From: Staphylococcus lloydii | GTDB lineage: Bacteria > Bacillota > Bacilli > Staphylococcales > Staphylococcaceae | Length of the DNA stretch: 64,000 bases | NCBI RefSeq assembly: GCF_015775975.1 | Contig: NZ_CP064056.1 | Span: forward strand, 1,426,001-1,490,000 | Reading direction: 5' to 3' | In this document: piece by piece, positions 1 to 9,461 of the stretch | Position numbering within the stretch: position 1 is the stretch's first letter | Layout: each line of letters opens with the position of its first letter | Notes under the pieces: model-generated | What the model was told of the DNA's origin: nothing | Databases searched by the model: none | What the model saw: only the letters and a program-made list of their open reading frames with translations | Translations under genes and position numbers: made by a program

Positions 1-213
1 TTAGATAATATTAACGCGCAAACTATAAAAGTAATAGGGGCAACAGCTGATCCAATAGTTAATATAGATGCGACGCGTAGATTGTCTGCTTCATTAGACA
101 TGGATACTATAGAAGTTCCGCACGAAGGGCACTTTTTAGAAAATGAAGGTTATACGACCTTTGAATTTTTATTAAAACAAATTACTGATTTATTAAATAA
201 AAAAAGAGATTGA
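1..213 (+). CDS. alpha/beta hydrolase, C-terminal fragment
   Basis: This is the last 70 codons of a gene that begins before the window; reading frame 1 is open from base 1 to a TGA at 211. The visible part has a beta strand followed by ATADPIV and, about 30 residues later, HEGHF. This is the usual placing of the acid (Asp) and His of an alpha/beta hydrolase catalytic triad; the nucleophile would lie upstream and cannot be seen. Substrate unknown. The gene ends inside a perfect hairpin shared with the convergent transporter gene. Confident about the fold, not about the function. Confidence 0.7.
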   Translation, partial: LDNINAQTIKVIGATADPIVNIDATRRLSASLDMDTIEVPHEGHFLENEGYTTFEFLLKQITDLLNKKRD

Positions 214-231
214 ATGACTTCAATCTCTTTT
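203..231. terminator. bidirectional intrinsic terminator
   Basis: A perfect 12-bp stem (203-214 with 219-230) with a 4-base loop has T on one side and A on the other. It can therefore end both the hydrolase gene on the plus strand and the transporter gene on the minus strand. It overlaps the last codons of the hydrolase. Confidence 0.85.
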
Positions 232-235
232 CGGC

Positions 236-940
236 TTAATAGCCTTCATCTTTACTTGTAATTTTGCCTCTACGGTACATTGATTTTGCAACATAACCAA
301 AAGGTACGTTAAATATTGTTGATAATAGTTTCAATACATAAGTCGTAATGAAAATTTCAAATACTGCAGCGTTAGGCATTGAACCAGCAAATGCGATTAA
401 GACAAATAATGCTGTATCTATAATATTACTAAATAAAGTACTACCGTAAGCTCTTATAATAAAAGTTCTATCTGAACTAAATACTTTTTTGATAAGTGAG
501 AAAATCATAACATCAAGATGTTGCCCAATAATATAGGCAATAATAGAACCTAATGCGATTCGTGGGACAACATTAAATATTGTTTCTAAAGCGTGTTGTG
601 ATGTATCAACTGGTGAAGGGGTAAAGTGTAATGATAGTTGCATGACAATAATCATTACTAATGTTGAACTAAATCCTAACCATACGGCTCTCTTTGCTAC
701 TTTTCGGCCATAAATATCATTAAGTATATCTGTGGCTAAATAAATCGAAGCGAACATTACATTGCCTAAAGTAGCCGAGATAGAAAATAAATCAATCGTT
801 TTAATCACTTGGATATTAGCTATAATTGTCCCGATAGCTACCCATGCAAGTAATCCGTGTTTCCCAAACATTCTGTACATAATAATTAATAATACAAAGG
901 TAACTATAAAAGTAAAGATACCAAATAACTCGTTAAACAT
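236..940 (-). CDS. yhhQ: queuosine precursor transporter, YhhQ/VUT family
   Basis: A 234-residue, very hydrophobic protein with about six or seven predicted membrane segments. Family features (COG1738, TIGR00697) are visible, such as the LATDILNDIYGRK loop near residues 68-80. The family imports the queuosine precursors preQ0/preQ1 for tRNA modification; E. coli YhhQ is of similar length. The assignment is strongly supported by the preQ1-I type riboswitch directly upstream, whose pseudoknot touches the ribosome binding site. The start ATG at 940 lies 7 bases after GGAGG. The gene appears monocistronic and ends at the shared terminator at 203-231. Confidence 0.88.
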   Translation of the reverse strand: MFNELFGIFTFIVTFVLLIIMYRMFGKHGLLAWVAIGTIIANIQVIKTIDLFSISATLGNVMFASIYLATDILNDIYGRKVAKRAVWLGFSSTLVMIIVMQLSLHFTPSPVDTSQHALETIFNVVPRIALGSIIAYIIGQHLDVMIFSLIKKVFSSDRTFIIRAYGSTLFSNIIDTALFVLIAFAGSMPNAAVFEIFITTYVLKLLSTIFNVPFGYVAKSMYRRGKITSKDEGY

Positions 941-947
941 TTAATTT

Positions 948-990
948 CCTCCTAAATTTTGATTAAGCGGGTGTTTAGAAACCGCAAAAT
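948..990 (-). promoter_or_regulatory. preQ1-I riboswitch (translational)
   Basis: Read on the minus strand, the leader holds GCGG (985-982), the loop TTTCTAAACA and ACCCGC (972-967), then an A-rich tail and TTTAG (956-952) running into GGAGG (952-948). GCGG pairs with CCGC to make P1, and CTAAA in the loop pairs with TTTAG to make the H-type pseudoknot P2. This is the architecture of class I preQ1 riboswitches. P2 shares a base with the Shine-Dalgarno sequence, so ligand binding should hide the ribosome binding site. No terminator hairpin is present, consistent with translational control of the transporter. Confidence 0.85.
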
Positions 991-1001
991 GCAACTTATT
1001 A

Positions 1002-1030
1002 ATTTTAATAGATTGCTAAGTAAAATGCAA
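1002..1030 (-). promoter_or_regulatory. candidate sigma-A promoter of the preQ1-regulated transporter
   Basis: On the minus strand a TTGCAT (1030-1025) and a TAAAAT (1007-1002) are separated by 17 bases. Transcription would begin about 10 bases before the riboswitch P1 stem, which is where such RNAs normally begin. The -35 box is weak (three of six consensus bases). Confidence 0.5.
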
Positions 1031-1128
1031 TATCGTAAAAAGCCGAACAGCTTATTTTAATTTTTTTACAACTTATATTAACCTTTTACAATGTACAACC
1101 TTTTGCATTCAACATTCTAACTTACAAA

Positions 1129-1137
1129 TGCTATAAT
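1129..1137 (+). promoter_or_regulatory. extended -10 promoter for the zinc-finger/cvfC genes
   Basis: TGCTATAAT is a perfect -10 hexamer with the extended TG motif. It lies about 115 bases before the zinc-finger gene. No good -35 box is visible, as is common for extended -10 promoters. A small dyad, ACTAATAA/TTATTAGT, follows in the leader near 1160-1180. Confidence 0.55.
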
Positions 1138-1250
1138 GTGGTTAATTGCTTGTTTTGAACTAATAATAAATTATTAGTGAAATAAATAGCTACACATTTT
1201 AAATATTATGTCTCAATACTATATTGATTTATTAAACTATAGGAGTGTGA

Positions 1251-1442
1251 ATAGCAATTCTAACTTATTCTGAAAAAGAAGCTATTGCAGCAATTGATAA
1301 CTTAATGAACACTTACTGCCATCAATGTATGCTTAAGGCTCATAATAGAAAAGAACATGGTAAAACGTATGCACATCACTTTTGCATAAATGAATGTTCA
1401 ATTGGCAAACAAATTAAACAAATTGGAAATAACTTACAATAG
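1251..1442 (+). CDS. small zinc-finger protein with apparent AUA start
   Basis: A 63-codon frame with two metal-binding pairs: CHQC near residues 24-27 and CINEC near residues 46-50, with HH just before the second pair. This resembles the short Bacillales zinc-finger proteins of the zf-C2HCIx2C type; the biological role is unknown. The frame is preceded by AGGAG five bases upstream, but the codon at the expected start is ATA. The GTG at 1246 runs straight into TGA. The first in-frame ATG (1305) would keep all the cysteines but has no ribosome binding site. Its stop codon overlaps the ribosome binding site of cvfC, so the two are probably cotranscribed. The coding character is clear; the start is uncertain. 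Confidence 0.7.
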   Translation: MAILTYSEKEAIAAIDNLMNTYCHQCMLKAHNRKEHGKTYAHHFCINECSIGKQIKQIGNNLQ

Positions 1443-1455
1443 GGAGGTAACATAT

Positions 1456-2574
1456 ATGGAAATAGTACGCGTAGAACCTACACCAAGTCCAAATACAATG
1501 AAAATAGTGTTAAGTGAAAAAAGAGAAGATAATAAATCAAATACTTATACAGCTGTTAAAGAAGGGCAACCTCAATTTATAAATGATTTATTAGCTCTAG
1601 ACGATGTAAAATCTATTTTTCACGTGATGGACTTTTTAGCAGTGGATAAACAACCTAAAGCCGACTGGGAAGAAGTGTTACCACAAATTACCTCTACTTT
1701 AAATGATGAAATAGGCGAAACCCAAGAAGCAACACCAGACGAACATTTTGGCGAAATACAAGCTGAAGTTTTAATGTTTAAAGGAATCCCATACCAAATT
1801 AAACTTTCTAATAGCGAAGAGGAAAAGCGTAAACAATTACCAGAAGTATACGTAGATAGTATGCTCGCTGCGCAAAAAGAAAATGATAATGTTGTCTTTT
1901 TGAGAAAGTGGGAAGACTTTGGTATTAGATACGGTGAATTTGATGATATCATGTCTGAAATCAGCGATGAAATTACTGCGATGTATCCAAAAGAGCAGCT
2001 AGATAAATTAGTAAAAGATGCACAAGATACAGATATCGTCGTACCTGAAAAAGTATATACCCATGTCACTTTGGAAGAGTATAATAGTGCTGAAAATTGG
2101 AAAGACAGATTACGAATATTAAAACAATTTCCAACACCAACTTTAGAAGATTTGCCATTGCTTGGCAGTGTTTTAAGTGACGAAGAAAAAGCACCATTAA
2201 GACGTGAAGCGGTAGTGCTTTTAGGTATGCTTGAAGATGAGCAAGTGTTACCTTATTTATATAAAGGATTAAATGATAAAAGTCCTGGCGTACGACGCAC
2301 AGCAGGTGATTGTCTTAGTGATTTAGGCTTTAAACAAGCATTACCAGAGATGGAAAAGGCACTAGACGATCCACAGAAAATAGTGCGTTGGAGAGCGGCA
2401 ATGTTTTTATTTGATGAAGGTGGACCAGAACAGTTAGATAGTTTGAAGGCACATATTGACGATGATGCATATGAAGTTAAGTTACAGATAGAAATGGCAA
2501 TTTCACGTATTGAAAATGGGGATGAAGCACTAGGGTCTGTATGGAAACAAATCGCCAATCGAAACAATAAATAG
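1456..2574 (+). CDS. cvfC: CvfC: Nfu N-terminal domain plus HEAT repeats
   Basis: A 372-residue protein. The start at 1456 is chosen because GGGAGG lies 8 bases upstream; the longer frame from 1390 runs through the end of the zinc-finger gene. The N-terminus carries an Nfu/NifU N-terminal-type domain ([10 protein letters not shown] near residue 8). The C-terminal half has HEAT-like repeats from about residue 230 on ([39 protein letters not shown]). This matches the staphylococcal 'conserved virulence factor C', identified in S. aureus from mutants with reduced virulence; its biochemistry is unclear. It sits between a zinc-finger gene and a bacilliredoxin, suggesting a link with metal or thiol homeostasis, which is inference. 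Confidence 0.85.
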   Translation: MEIVRVEPTPSPNTMKIVLSEKREDNKSNTYTAVKEGQPQFINDLLALDDVKSIFHVMDFLAVDKQPKADWEEVLPQITSTLNDEIGETQEATPDEHFGEIQAEVLMFKGIPYQIKLSNSEEEKRKQLPEVYVDSMLAAQKENDNVVFLRKWEDFGIRYGEFDDIMSEISDEITAMYPKEQLDKLVKDAQDTDIVVPEKVYTHVTLEEYNSAENWKDRLRILKQFPTPTLEDLPLLGSVLSDEEKAPLRREAVVLLGMLEDEQVLPYLYKGLNDKSPGVRRTAGDCLSDLGFKQALPEMEKALDDPQKIVRWRAAMFLFDEGGPEQLDSLKAHIDDDAYEVKLQIEMAISRIENGDEALGSVWKQIANRNNK

Positions 2575-2615
2575 CACACAAATATTATTATTTTAAAACT
2601 TAGGAGTGTATTAAT

Positions 2616-3053
2616 ATGAACGCTTATGAAGCATATATGAATGAATTAGCGACACAAATGCGAGAAGAATTAACGTCTCACGACTTTGTTAGTTTAGAAA
2701 CGCCTGACGCAGTCAAAGAACATATGGATAATGTATCAGAAGACGAAACGACGTTTGTGGTAATCAATTCAACTTGTGGTTGCGCAGCCGGGTTAGCACG
2801 TCCAGCAGCAGTTACTGTTGCCGAACAAAATGACAACAAACCTCAACACAAGGTTACTGTTTTTGCTGGGCAAGATAAAGAAGCTACACAAGAAATGAGA
2901 GATTATATACAACAAGTCCCTTCAAGTCCTTCTTATGCATTGTTTAAAGGAAATGAACTCAAACATTTCATTCCTAGAGAACACATTGAAGGTCGCGACA
3001 TACAAGATATCTGTATGGATATTAAAGATGCATTCGATGAACATTGTTCATAA
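2616..3053 (+). CDS. brxA: bacilliredoxin BrxA (YphP/YqiW family)
   Basis: A 145-residue protein, the usual family length, with the diagnostic CGC active site (NSTCGCAAG, Cys near residues 53 and 55). Bacilliredoxins remove bacillithiol from oxidised proteins in the cytosol of Firmicutes that use this thiol. The ribosome binding site TAGGAGTG precedes the ATG. It follows cvfC by about 40 bases and is closed by a strong terminator, so zinc finger-cvfC-brxA probably form one transcription unit. The S. aureus BrxA gene lies in the same neighbourhood, upstream of thyA. Confidence 0.9.
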   Translation: MNAYEAYMNELATQMREELTSHDFVSLETPDAVKEHMDNVSEDETTFVVINSTCGCAAGLARPAAVTVAEQNDNKPQHKVTVFAGQDKEATQEMRDYIQQVPSSPSYALFKGNELKHFIPREHIEGRDIQDICMDIKDAFDEHCS

Positions 3054-3086
3054 TAATAAAAAAATTTAACTATTATATTCATTTTT

Positions 3087-3121
3087 CGCGATTGGCAAGT
3101 TAAGTCAATCGCGTTTTTTTA
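3087..3121 (+). terminator. intrinsic terminator after brxA
   Basis: Stem CGCGATTG (3087-3094) pairs with CAATCGCG (3106-3113) and is followed by at least seven T. Confidence 0.9.
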
Positions 3122-3200
3122 TATTATTACTTTAAATCGATGACAATATGCAATATTATTAATACTAAGTATTTTATTGTTGAGAGGAGTGTGAATTTAA

Positions 3201-4157
3201 ATGTTAAATGCTTTTGACAAAGCTTATCATGATTTATGTGAAGAAGTATTAGAAATAGGAAAATCAAAAGATGATCGAACACATACAGGTACAATTTCTA
3301 AATTCGGACACCAATTACGTTTTGATCTATCCAAAGGTTTCCCATTATTAACAACAAAAAAAGTATCATTTAAATTAGTTGCTACCGAATTATTATGGTT
3401 TATTAAAGGTGATACGAATATAAAATATTTATTACAATATAAAAACAATATTTGGAATGAGTGGGCATTTGAAAAATATATTAAGTCAGATGACTATCAA
3501 GGCCCAGATATGACAGATTTTGGACATAGAGCTCAAAGTGACGAAAACTTTAACGCGCGCTATAAAGAAGAAATGGCTAAATTTAAACAACAAATATTAG
3601 AAGATGATGCTTTTGCTGAAAAATACGGGGATTTAGGAAATGTTTATGGTAAACAATGGCGAGATTGGCAAGACAAAGACGGCAATCATATTGATCAATT
3701 AGCTAATGTTATCGAGCAAATCAAACAAAACCCTAATTCACGTAGACATATCGTTTCAGCTTGGAATCCTGCCGAAATTGATACAATGGCATTACCGCCA
3801 TGTCATACAATGTTCCAATTTTATGTCCAAGACGGTAAACTCAGTTGCCAATTATATCAACGCAGTGCTGATATTTTCTTAGGTGTTCCATTTAATATAG
3901 CAAGTTATAGTTTATTAACACATTTAATTGCTAACGAATGTGGTCTAGAAGTAGGCGAATTTATTCATACTTTTGGTGATGCCCATATTTATTCCAATCA
4001 TATGGAAGCAATTGAAACACAACTCGAACGCGAGAGTTATAATGCACCAACTATTAAAATTAATAGCGACAAATCACTTTTCGATATAAATTATGAAGAT
4101 TTGACGCTTGAAAATTATGAATCGCATCCAGCAATAAAAGCTCCCATTGCGGTTTAA
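3201..4157 (+). CDS. thyA: thymidylate synthase
   Basis: A 318-residue ThyA of the long Bacillus/Staphylococcus type. It converts dUMP and methylene-tetrahydrofolate to dTMP and dihydrofolate. Visible motifs are the substrate-binding [10 protein letters not shown], the catalytic [11 protein letters not shown] (Cys near residue 201), [20 protein letters not shown], and [22 protein letters not shown] precedes the ATG. The next gene is dihydrofolate reductase, which recycles the dihydrofolate made here; the pairing is a conserved functional operon. Confidence 0.97.
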   Translation: MLNAFDKAYHDLCEEVLEIGKSKDDRTHTGTISKFGHQLRFDLSKGFPLLTTKKVSFKLVATELLWFIKGDTNIKYLLQYKNNIWNEWAFEKYIKSDDYQGPDMTDFGHRAQSDENFNARYKEEMAKFKQQILEDDAFAEKYGDLGNVYGKQWRDWQDKDGNHIDQLANVIEQIKQNPNSRRHIVSAWNPAEIDTMALPPCHTMFQFYVQDGKLSCQLYQRSADIFLGVPFNIASYSLLTHLIANECGLEVGEFIHTFGDAHIYSNHMEAIETQLERESYNAPTIKINSDKSLFDINYEDLTLENYESHPAIKAPIAV

Positions 4158-4170
4158 CCATAATAAATAA

Positions 4171-4683
<513 letters not shown>

Positions 4684-4686
4684 CTT

Positions 4687-5526
4687 ATGGCAGAATTGAA
4701 AATTGTGACAGATTCTACTTCTGATTTATCTAAGCAATACCTTCAAGATAATGATATACATGTAGTTCCTCTTAATTTAACGATTGATGGGGAATCTTAC
4801 ATTGATCAAGTTGATATTACTTCCGAAGAATTTATAGAAAAGGTAGAGGCTGACGCCGATGTTAAGACAAGTCAGCCTCCTATTGGTAAATTCATTGAGT
4901 TATATGACAAACTTGGTGCAGATGGTTCCGAAATAATTAGTATTCATATGACTTCCGGTTTGAGTGGCACGTATCAAACAGCGGTGCAAGCTAGTCAAAT
5001 GACAGACAGCAAAGTTACAGTCATTGATTCTAAATCAATTTCTTATGGCCTTGGTTATCAAATAAAACAAATAGTAGAATGGAAAAACGAACAAGTAGCA
5101 GTTGCAGATATTGAAAAACAAGTTATTGAGTTACAAAAAAATATTAAACTCTATGTGGTCATTGGGCAGTTACATCAGCTCATAAAAGGTGGTCGTATTA
5201 GTAAAACAAAAGGTTTAATCGGAAATATGATTAAAATTAAACCAGTGGGTACATTAATAGACGGTAAAATTGAATTAGTTCACAATTCACGCACACAAAA
5301 TTCGAGTATTCAATTTTTAAAAAAAGAAGTTGCTCACTTTATTGAAAATCATAATGTTAAAGCAATTGGTATAGCACATGCTAATATTATGCAATTTGTT
5401 GATAAAGTAAAAAAACATTTTTCTGAAGAATTCGATTTTAGTGATTTTGATGTAAATACAACTACACCTATTATTTCTGCACATACAGGTCAAGGTGCCA
5501 TTGGTTTAGTCGTATTGAAATCATAA
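4687..5526 (+). CDS. fakB2: fatty acid-binding DegV protein, FakB2-like
   Basis: A 279-residue DegV-family protein. The start [11 protein letters not shown], the [11 protein letters not shown] loop and the conserved GGRISKTKG segment are typical. DegV proteins are the FakB subunits that bind a fatty acid so that FakA can phosphorylate it for phospholipid synthesis. In S. aureus the gene in this position, after the folate reductase, is FakB2, which prefers unsaturated fatty acids; I transfer that name by context. Only 3 bases separate it from folA. Fatty-acid specificity cannot be read from the sequence with certainty. Confidence 0.85.
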   Translation: MAELKIVTDSTSDLSKQYLQDNDIHVVPLNLTIDGESYIDQVDITSEEFIEKVEADADVKTSQPPIGKFIELYDKLGADGSEIISIHMTSGLSGTYQTAVQASQMTDSKVTVIDSKSISYGLGYQIKQIVEWKNEQVAVADIEKQVIELQKNIKLYVVIGQLHQLIKGGRISKTKGLIGNMIKIKPVGTLIDGKIELVHNSRTQNSSIQFLKKEVAHFIENHNVKAIGIAHANIMQFVDKVKKHFSEEFDFSDFDVNTTTPIISAHTGQGAIGLVVLKS

Positions 5527-5627
5527 CTGCTATATATTGAAAAATGAATATTACTTCAAACATTTTAATAGCAAATTTCTTAATTTATTGTTAATTTTAT
5601 GACAAGATATATTTTAGGAGGCTTATT

Positions 5628-6155
5628 ATGGCATATGCAACATTAGCCGGAGGATGTTTTTGGTGTTTAGTTAAACCATTTACATCATATCCAGGTATAA
5701 AAGATGTAGTCTCAGGATACAGCGGTGGAAACATTGATAATCCTACCTATGAACAAGTAAGTACAAATAAGACTGGTCATGTAGAAGCAGTGCAAATCAC
5801 TTATGATGCAGATGTTACAACATTTGAAAATATTTTAGATATATATTTCAAAACATTTGATCCAACTGATAATACGGGTCAGTTTTTCGACCGTGGTGAA
5901 CATTATGAACCTGTTATTTTTTATCATGATGAAGAACAGAAAAAAGCTGCCGAACATAAAATACAACAACTGAATGAGCAGCAAATTTTTGATAAACCAG
6001 TTATTACACCAATCAAACCATATAAAAACTTTTATCCAGCAGAAGATTACCATCAAGATTATTATAAAAAGAACCCGTTACATTATGAACAATATCAACG
6101 CGGTTCAGGAAGAAAAGCGTTTATAGAAAAGCATTGGGGGGAACAACATGATTAA
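5628..6155 (+). CDS. msrA: peptide methionine sulfoxide reductase MsrA
   Basis: A 175-residue MsrA that repairs the S-form of methionine sulfoxide. The catalytic GGCFWC motif sits at residues 8-13, with Cys10 as nucleophile and a second Cys at 13. The family sequences YSGG, GHVEAVQ and PAEDYHQDYY are present. TTTAGGAGG lies before the ATG. It overlaps msrB by 8 bases, so the two stereospecific repair enzymes are translated together. Confidence 0.95.
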   Translation: MAYATLAGGCFWCLVKPFTSYPGIKDVVSGYSGGNIDNPTYEQVSTNKTGHVEAVQITYDADVTTFENILDIYFKTFDPTDNTGQFFDRGEHYEPVIFYHDEEQKKAAEHKIQQLNEQQIFDKPVITPIKPYKNFYPAEDYHQDYYKKNPLHYEQYQRGSGRKAFIEKHWGEQHD

Positions 6156-6576
6156 GAAAAGTAAAGATGAATTAACAGAAATGGAACATTTAGTTACACA
6201 AGAAGATGGTACAGAACCACCATTTCAAAATGAATATTGGAACCATTTTGATAAAGGGATTTATGTAGATAAACTATCTGGCAAACCATTGTTCACTTCT
6301 GAAGAAAAATTCGAGTCAGATTGTGGCTGGCCAAGTTTTTCTAAAGCTTTAGATGATGAAGAAATCATTGAACTCGTTGACAAATCAATGGGCATGATTA
6401 GAACTGAAGTGAGATCAGAAGATTCAAATAGTCATTTAGGTCATGTATTTAATGACGGACCTAAAGAATCTGGCGGTTTACGTTACTGCATTAATTCTGC
6501 AGCAGTACAATTTATCCCATATGATAAATTAGAAGAATTAGGTTATGGAGATTTGATACCACATTTTAAAAATTAA
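6148..6576 (+). CDS. msrB: peptide methionine sulfoxide reductase MsrB
   Basis: A 142-residue MsrB acting on the R-form of methionine sulfoxide. Motifs are [20 protein letters not shown] and [11 protein letters not shown], the last with the catalytic Cys near residue 114. The paired CxxC zinc sites of many MsrB proteins are absent here: LSGKPLF replaces the first one. The start overlaps msrA, with GGGGGAA upstream. It is followed by crr after 14 bases, an operon arrangement also found in S. aureus. Confidence 0.95.
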   Translation: MIKKSKDELTEMEHLVTQEDGTEPPFQNEYWNHFDKGIYVDKLSGKPLFTSEEKFESDCGWPSFSKALDDEEIIELVDKSMGMIRTEVRSEDSNSHLGHVFNDGPKESGGLRYCINSAAVQFIPYDKLEELGYGDLIPHFKN

Positions 6577-6590
6577 GGAGCGAATTAACT

Positions 6591-7091
6591 ATGTTTAAAA
6601 AATTATTTGGTAAAGGTCAAGAAGCGAAAAAAGAAATTGAAATTTATGCACCTATTACAGGTGAATACGTAAAAATTGACGATATTCCAGATCCTGTTTT
6701 TGCACAAAAAATGATGGGTGAAGGTTTCGGCGTCAAACCAAGTGAAGGTGAAGTTGTATCACCAATCGATGGTAAAATCGATAATGTATTCCCAACGAAA
6801 CACGCAATCGGTTTAAAAGCTGAAAATGGCTTAGAGCTTTTAGTTCATATTGGTTTAGATACAGTTCAATTAGATGGAGAAGGTTTCGAGATTTTAGTCG
6901 AAAGTGGAGAAACTGTAAATGTTGGTGATCCAATTCTAAAATTCGATAAAGACTTTATCCAAAACAATGCTAAATCTACAACATCACCAATTATTATTAC
7001 TAATTCAGATCAAACAGCATCCGTTACTTTTGCAGACGCTACGAACGTAGTAAAAGGCGAAACTAAAATTGTAGATGTGACAATGAAGTAA
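6591..7091 (+). CDS. crr: PTS glucose-type EIIA component
   Basis: A 166-residue free-standing EIIA of the glucose family. HPr phosphorylates the His in [10 protein letters not shown] (about residue 86); the partner His is in [11 protein letters not shown] (about residue 71). It passes phosphate to sugar-specific EIIB domains that lack their own EIIA and can carry regulatory information. The msr operon context is conserved in staphylococci but is not explained by sugar transport alone. Confidence 0.94.
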   Translation: MFKKLFGKGQEAKKEIEIYAPITGEYVKIDDIPDPVFAQKMMGEGFGVKPSEGEVVSPIDGKIDNVFPTKHAIGLKAENGLELLVHIGLDTVQLDGEGFEILVESGETVNVGDPILKFDKDFIQNNAKSTTSPIIITNSDQTASVTFADATNVVKGETKIVDVTMK

Positions 7092-7312
7092 TGAAAAATT
7101 ATTCATTTTACCAATTTGCATTAACAGTACGAGGACGTAAAAATGATAAAGGTGAATTAGCAGAACAAATATTTGATGATTTGTCTTTTCCTAAACACGA
7201 AAAAGATTTCAATATGCTTTCTGAGTACATTGAAACTCACGGTGATTTTACTGTATCTATGTCTGTTTTTGATGATTTATATGAAGAATATTTAGAATGG
7301 TTACGCTTCTAA
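7091..7312 (+). CDS. YozE family protein (UPF0346)
   Basis: A 73-residue protein matching the YozE/UPF0346 family, which folds as a small SAM-like helical domain. The acidic C-terminal segment [15 protein letters not shown] and the start [12 protein letters not shown] are typical. The start codon shares one base with the crr stop (TAATG), so it is translationally coupled. Function unknown. Confidence 0.88.
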   Translation: MKNYSFYQFALTVRGRKNDKGELAEQIFDDLSFPKHEKDFNMLSEYIETHGDFTVSMSVFDDLYEEYLEWLRF

Positions 7313-7372
7313 ATAACGATATTATTTGAGATTTGCATTATATTTATATTATTATATTACAGTAGAATAATT

Positions 7373-7414
7373 GGGGCTGGGGTAAATCTATTTAGGTTCT
7401 ATCCCAGCCACTTT
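7373..7414 (+). terminator. intrinsic terminator of the msrA-msrB-crr-yozE unit
   Basis: GGCTGGG (7375-7381) pairs with CCCAGCC (7403-7409) and is followed by a short T run. Two other terminators in the window (20854-20896 and 62889-62927) share the same core. Confidence 0.75.
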
Positions 7415-7466
7415 TATTGTCATTAAATTTATGTTTAATATACATAAGCTATTAGGAAGTGATGAA

Positions 7467-8915
7467 ATGTCAGAAAGTAATGAAGATCAACAAACAGCTA
7501 AAAAACAAAAGAAACAAGTTAATTTTAAATTAAGTTCATTTATATTGATGTTAGTGGGCATTGTCGTAATTACTGCAGTTATCGCTGTTTTTGCCACTAT
7601 TGCTATAAGTCATTGGGCAAGTGGCCTAAATAGTGAGCAGCGTACTTCTGTTAAAAAAATAGAACAAGCTTATAAAACATTAGATAAAGAATATTATAAA
7701 CCTACAAATTCAAAAAAACTTTCAGATGCTGCTATTAAAGGCATGGTAACCAAATTACATGATCCATATTCTGAATATATGACCAAAGAACAAACCAAAT
7801 CATTCAATGAAGATGTGTCTGGTGACTTTGTAGGTATTGGCGCAGAAATGCAAAAGAAACATAATACAATACAAATTACGAGCCCGATGAAAGATTCACC
7901 TGCAGAAAAGGCTGGTATTAAACCTAAGGACGTCGTGACGAAAGTCGATGGCAAATCAGTGAAAGGTAAACCTTTAGAAGATGTGGTGAAAAAAGTACGT
8001 GGTAAAAAAGGTACGAACGTAACGCTAACCGTAGAACGTGACGGTCAATCACATGATATTAAAATTAAACGTGATACGATACATGTTAAAAGTGTAGAAT
8101 ATAAAAAACACGGAAAAGTTGGCGTGTTTACTATTAATAAATTCCAAAGTGGTACTTCTGCTGAACTTAAATCGCAAATCATTAAAGCACATAAACAAGG
8201 CGTCAAAAATATCGTGTTGGATTTAAGAAATAATCCTGGTGGTTTACTAAACGAAGCTGTTAAAATGGCAAATATCTTTATCGACAAAAATAAAACAGTC
8301 GTTTCTTTAGAAAAAGGTAAACATACAGAATCCATCAAAGCACCTAACGATGCACTAAAAGAGGCAAAAGATATGAACGTAGCTATATTAGTGAATAAAG
8401 GCTCAGCTAGTTCATCTGAAGTCTTTACCGGCGCGATGAAAGATTACCATAAAGCCAAAGTTTATGGTACTACTACCTTTGGTAAAGGTATTGTTCAAAC
8501 GACAAAAGAATTTAAAGATGGTTCATTACTCAAATACACAGAATTAAAATGGTTAACGCCTCATAAACACTATATACATGGCAAAGGTATAAAACCTAAT
8601 GTTGAAATTAAAGAACCTGCATACCAATCACTAACTGTAATTCCTAATAATACAACTTATCAACTTAATGATGATAATAAAAATGTAAAATCAATCAAAA
8701 TAGGACTACAAGCATTAGGTTACAATGTAGATAATAAAACAACAAAATTTGATTCTGAGTTACAACAAGCTGTTAAATCATTCCAAGAAAAAAATAATTT
8801 ATCTACGACAGGTAAGTTTGATAAAACAACCAATGATAAGTTCACACAGCAATTAGTTCAAAAAGCTAATAAAGATGAATCTGTGTTAGATAAAGTAATC
8901 AAACAATTGAAATAA
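7467..8915 (+). CDS. ctpA: carboxyl-terminal processing protease CtpA
   Basis: A 482-residue S41 serine protease. I chose the ATG at 7467 because AGGAAGTG lies just upstream; the ATG at 7431 has no ribosome binding site and sits on the edge of the terminator. Order of parts: lysine-rich cytosolic start, one membrane segment (about residues 25-48), a PDZ domain (about 100-185), the S41 catalytic domain with Ser in GSASSSE (about 310) and Lys in FGKGIVQT (about 338), then a peptidoglycan-binding domain (about 405-470). The protease therefore faces the cell wall side. S. aureus CtpA has the same build and affects stress tolerance and virulence. Confidence 0.95.
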   Translation: MSESNEDQQTAKKQKKQVNFKLSSFILMLVGIVVITAVIAVFATIAISHWASGLNSEQRTSVKKIEQAYKTLDKEYYKPTNSKKLSDAAIKGMVTKLHDPYSEYMTKEQTKSFNEDVSGDFVGIGAEMQKKHNTIQITSPMKDSPAEKAGIKPKDVVTKVDGKSVKGKPLEDVVKKVRGKKGTNVTLTVERDGQSHDIKIKRDTIHVKSVEYKKHGKVGVFTINKFQSGTSAELKSQIIKAHKQGVKNIVLDLRNNPGGLLNEAVKMANIFIDKNKTVVSLEKGKHTESIKAPNDALKEAKDMNVAILVNKGSASSSEVFTGAMKDYHKAKVYGTTTFGKGIVQTTKEFKDGSLLKYTELKWLTPHKHYIHGKGIKPNVEIKEPAYQSLTVIPNNTTYQLNDDNKNVKSIKIGLQALGYNVDNKTTKFDSELQQAVKSFQEKNNLSTTGKFDKTTNDKFTQQLVQKANKDESVLDKVIKQLK

Positions 8916-8941
8916 ACTATATAATGGTGAGGTGTAACAAA

Positions 8942-9451
8942 ATGATTAGAACTGCAACAAAACATGACTTAGATAGTATTATGTTACTCGTAGAAGATGC
9001 GAAATCCGTGATGCAACAAGATAATAATAATCAGTGGGATGAACACTATCCTTTATCCGAACATTTCGTTGATGATATTGACAATGAATCATTGTTCGTC
9101 CTTGAATCAAATAGCAAAATATACGGCTTTATTGTGGTCGACCAAAATCAATCTGAATGGTATGATAAAATTGAATGGCCAATAAATAGAACCAATGCAT
9201 ATGTAATACACAGATTGGCGAGCTCACCTAAATATAAAGGTGGCGCAACTGAATTATTCGATTTTGCCGTTAATTTAGCTGAAGACCATGGTGTTCATAT
9301 GTTAATCACTGATACGTTTGCATTAAACTATCGTGCTCAAAGTTTATTCACAAAATTTGGCTTTACTAAAGTTGGAGAAGCAGAAATGGACTATCATCCT
9401 TTCAATAAAGGTAAACCATTTTATGCATATTATAAAAAATTAGAAGAATAG
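8942..9451 (+). CDS. GNAT family N-acetyltransferase
   Basis: A 169-residue single-domain acetyltransferase. The start at 8942 (MIRTATKHD) follows GGTGAGGTG with good spacing; the upstream ATG at 8924 would place that sequence inside the gene. The acetyl-CoA binding region appears as HRLASSPKYKGGATELFDFA and the C-terminal NYRAQSLFTKFGFTKVGE. Substrate unknown. Only 10 bases separate it from murG, so it is probably cotranscribed with the cell-wall gene. Confidence 0.88.
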   Translation: MIRTATKHDLDSIMLLVEDAKSVMQQDNNNQWDEHYPLSEHFVDDIDNESLFVLESNSKIYGFIVVDQNQSEWYDKIEWPINRTNAYVIHRLASSPKYKGGATELFDFAVNLAEDHGVHMLITDTFALNYRAQSLFTKFGFTKVGEAEMDYHPFNKGKPFYAYYKKLEE

Positions 9452-9461
9452 AGGTTGTATT

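Noticed and set aside
1390..1455. Longer N-terminus for CvfC from ATG 1390
   Set aside because: It runs through the end of the zinc-finger gene in another frame and has no ribosome binding site, whereas 1456 has GGGAGG at good spacing.
7431..7466. Earlier ATG for ctpA
   Set aside because: No ribosome binding site and too close to the upstream terminator.
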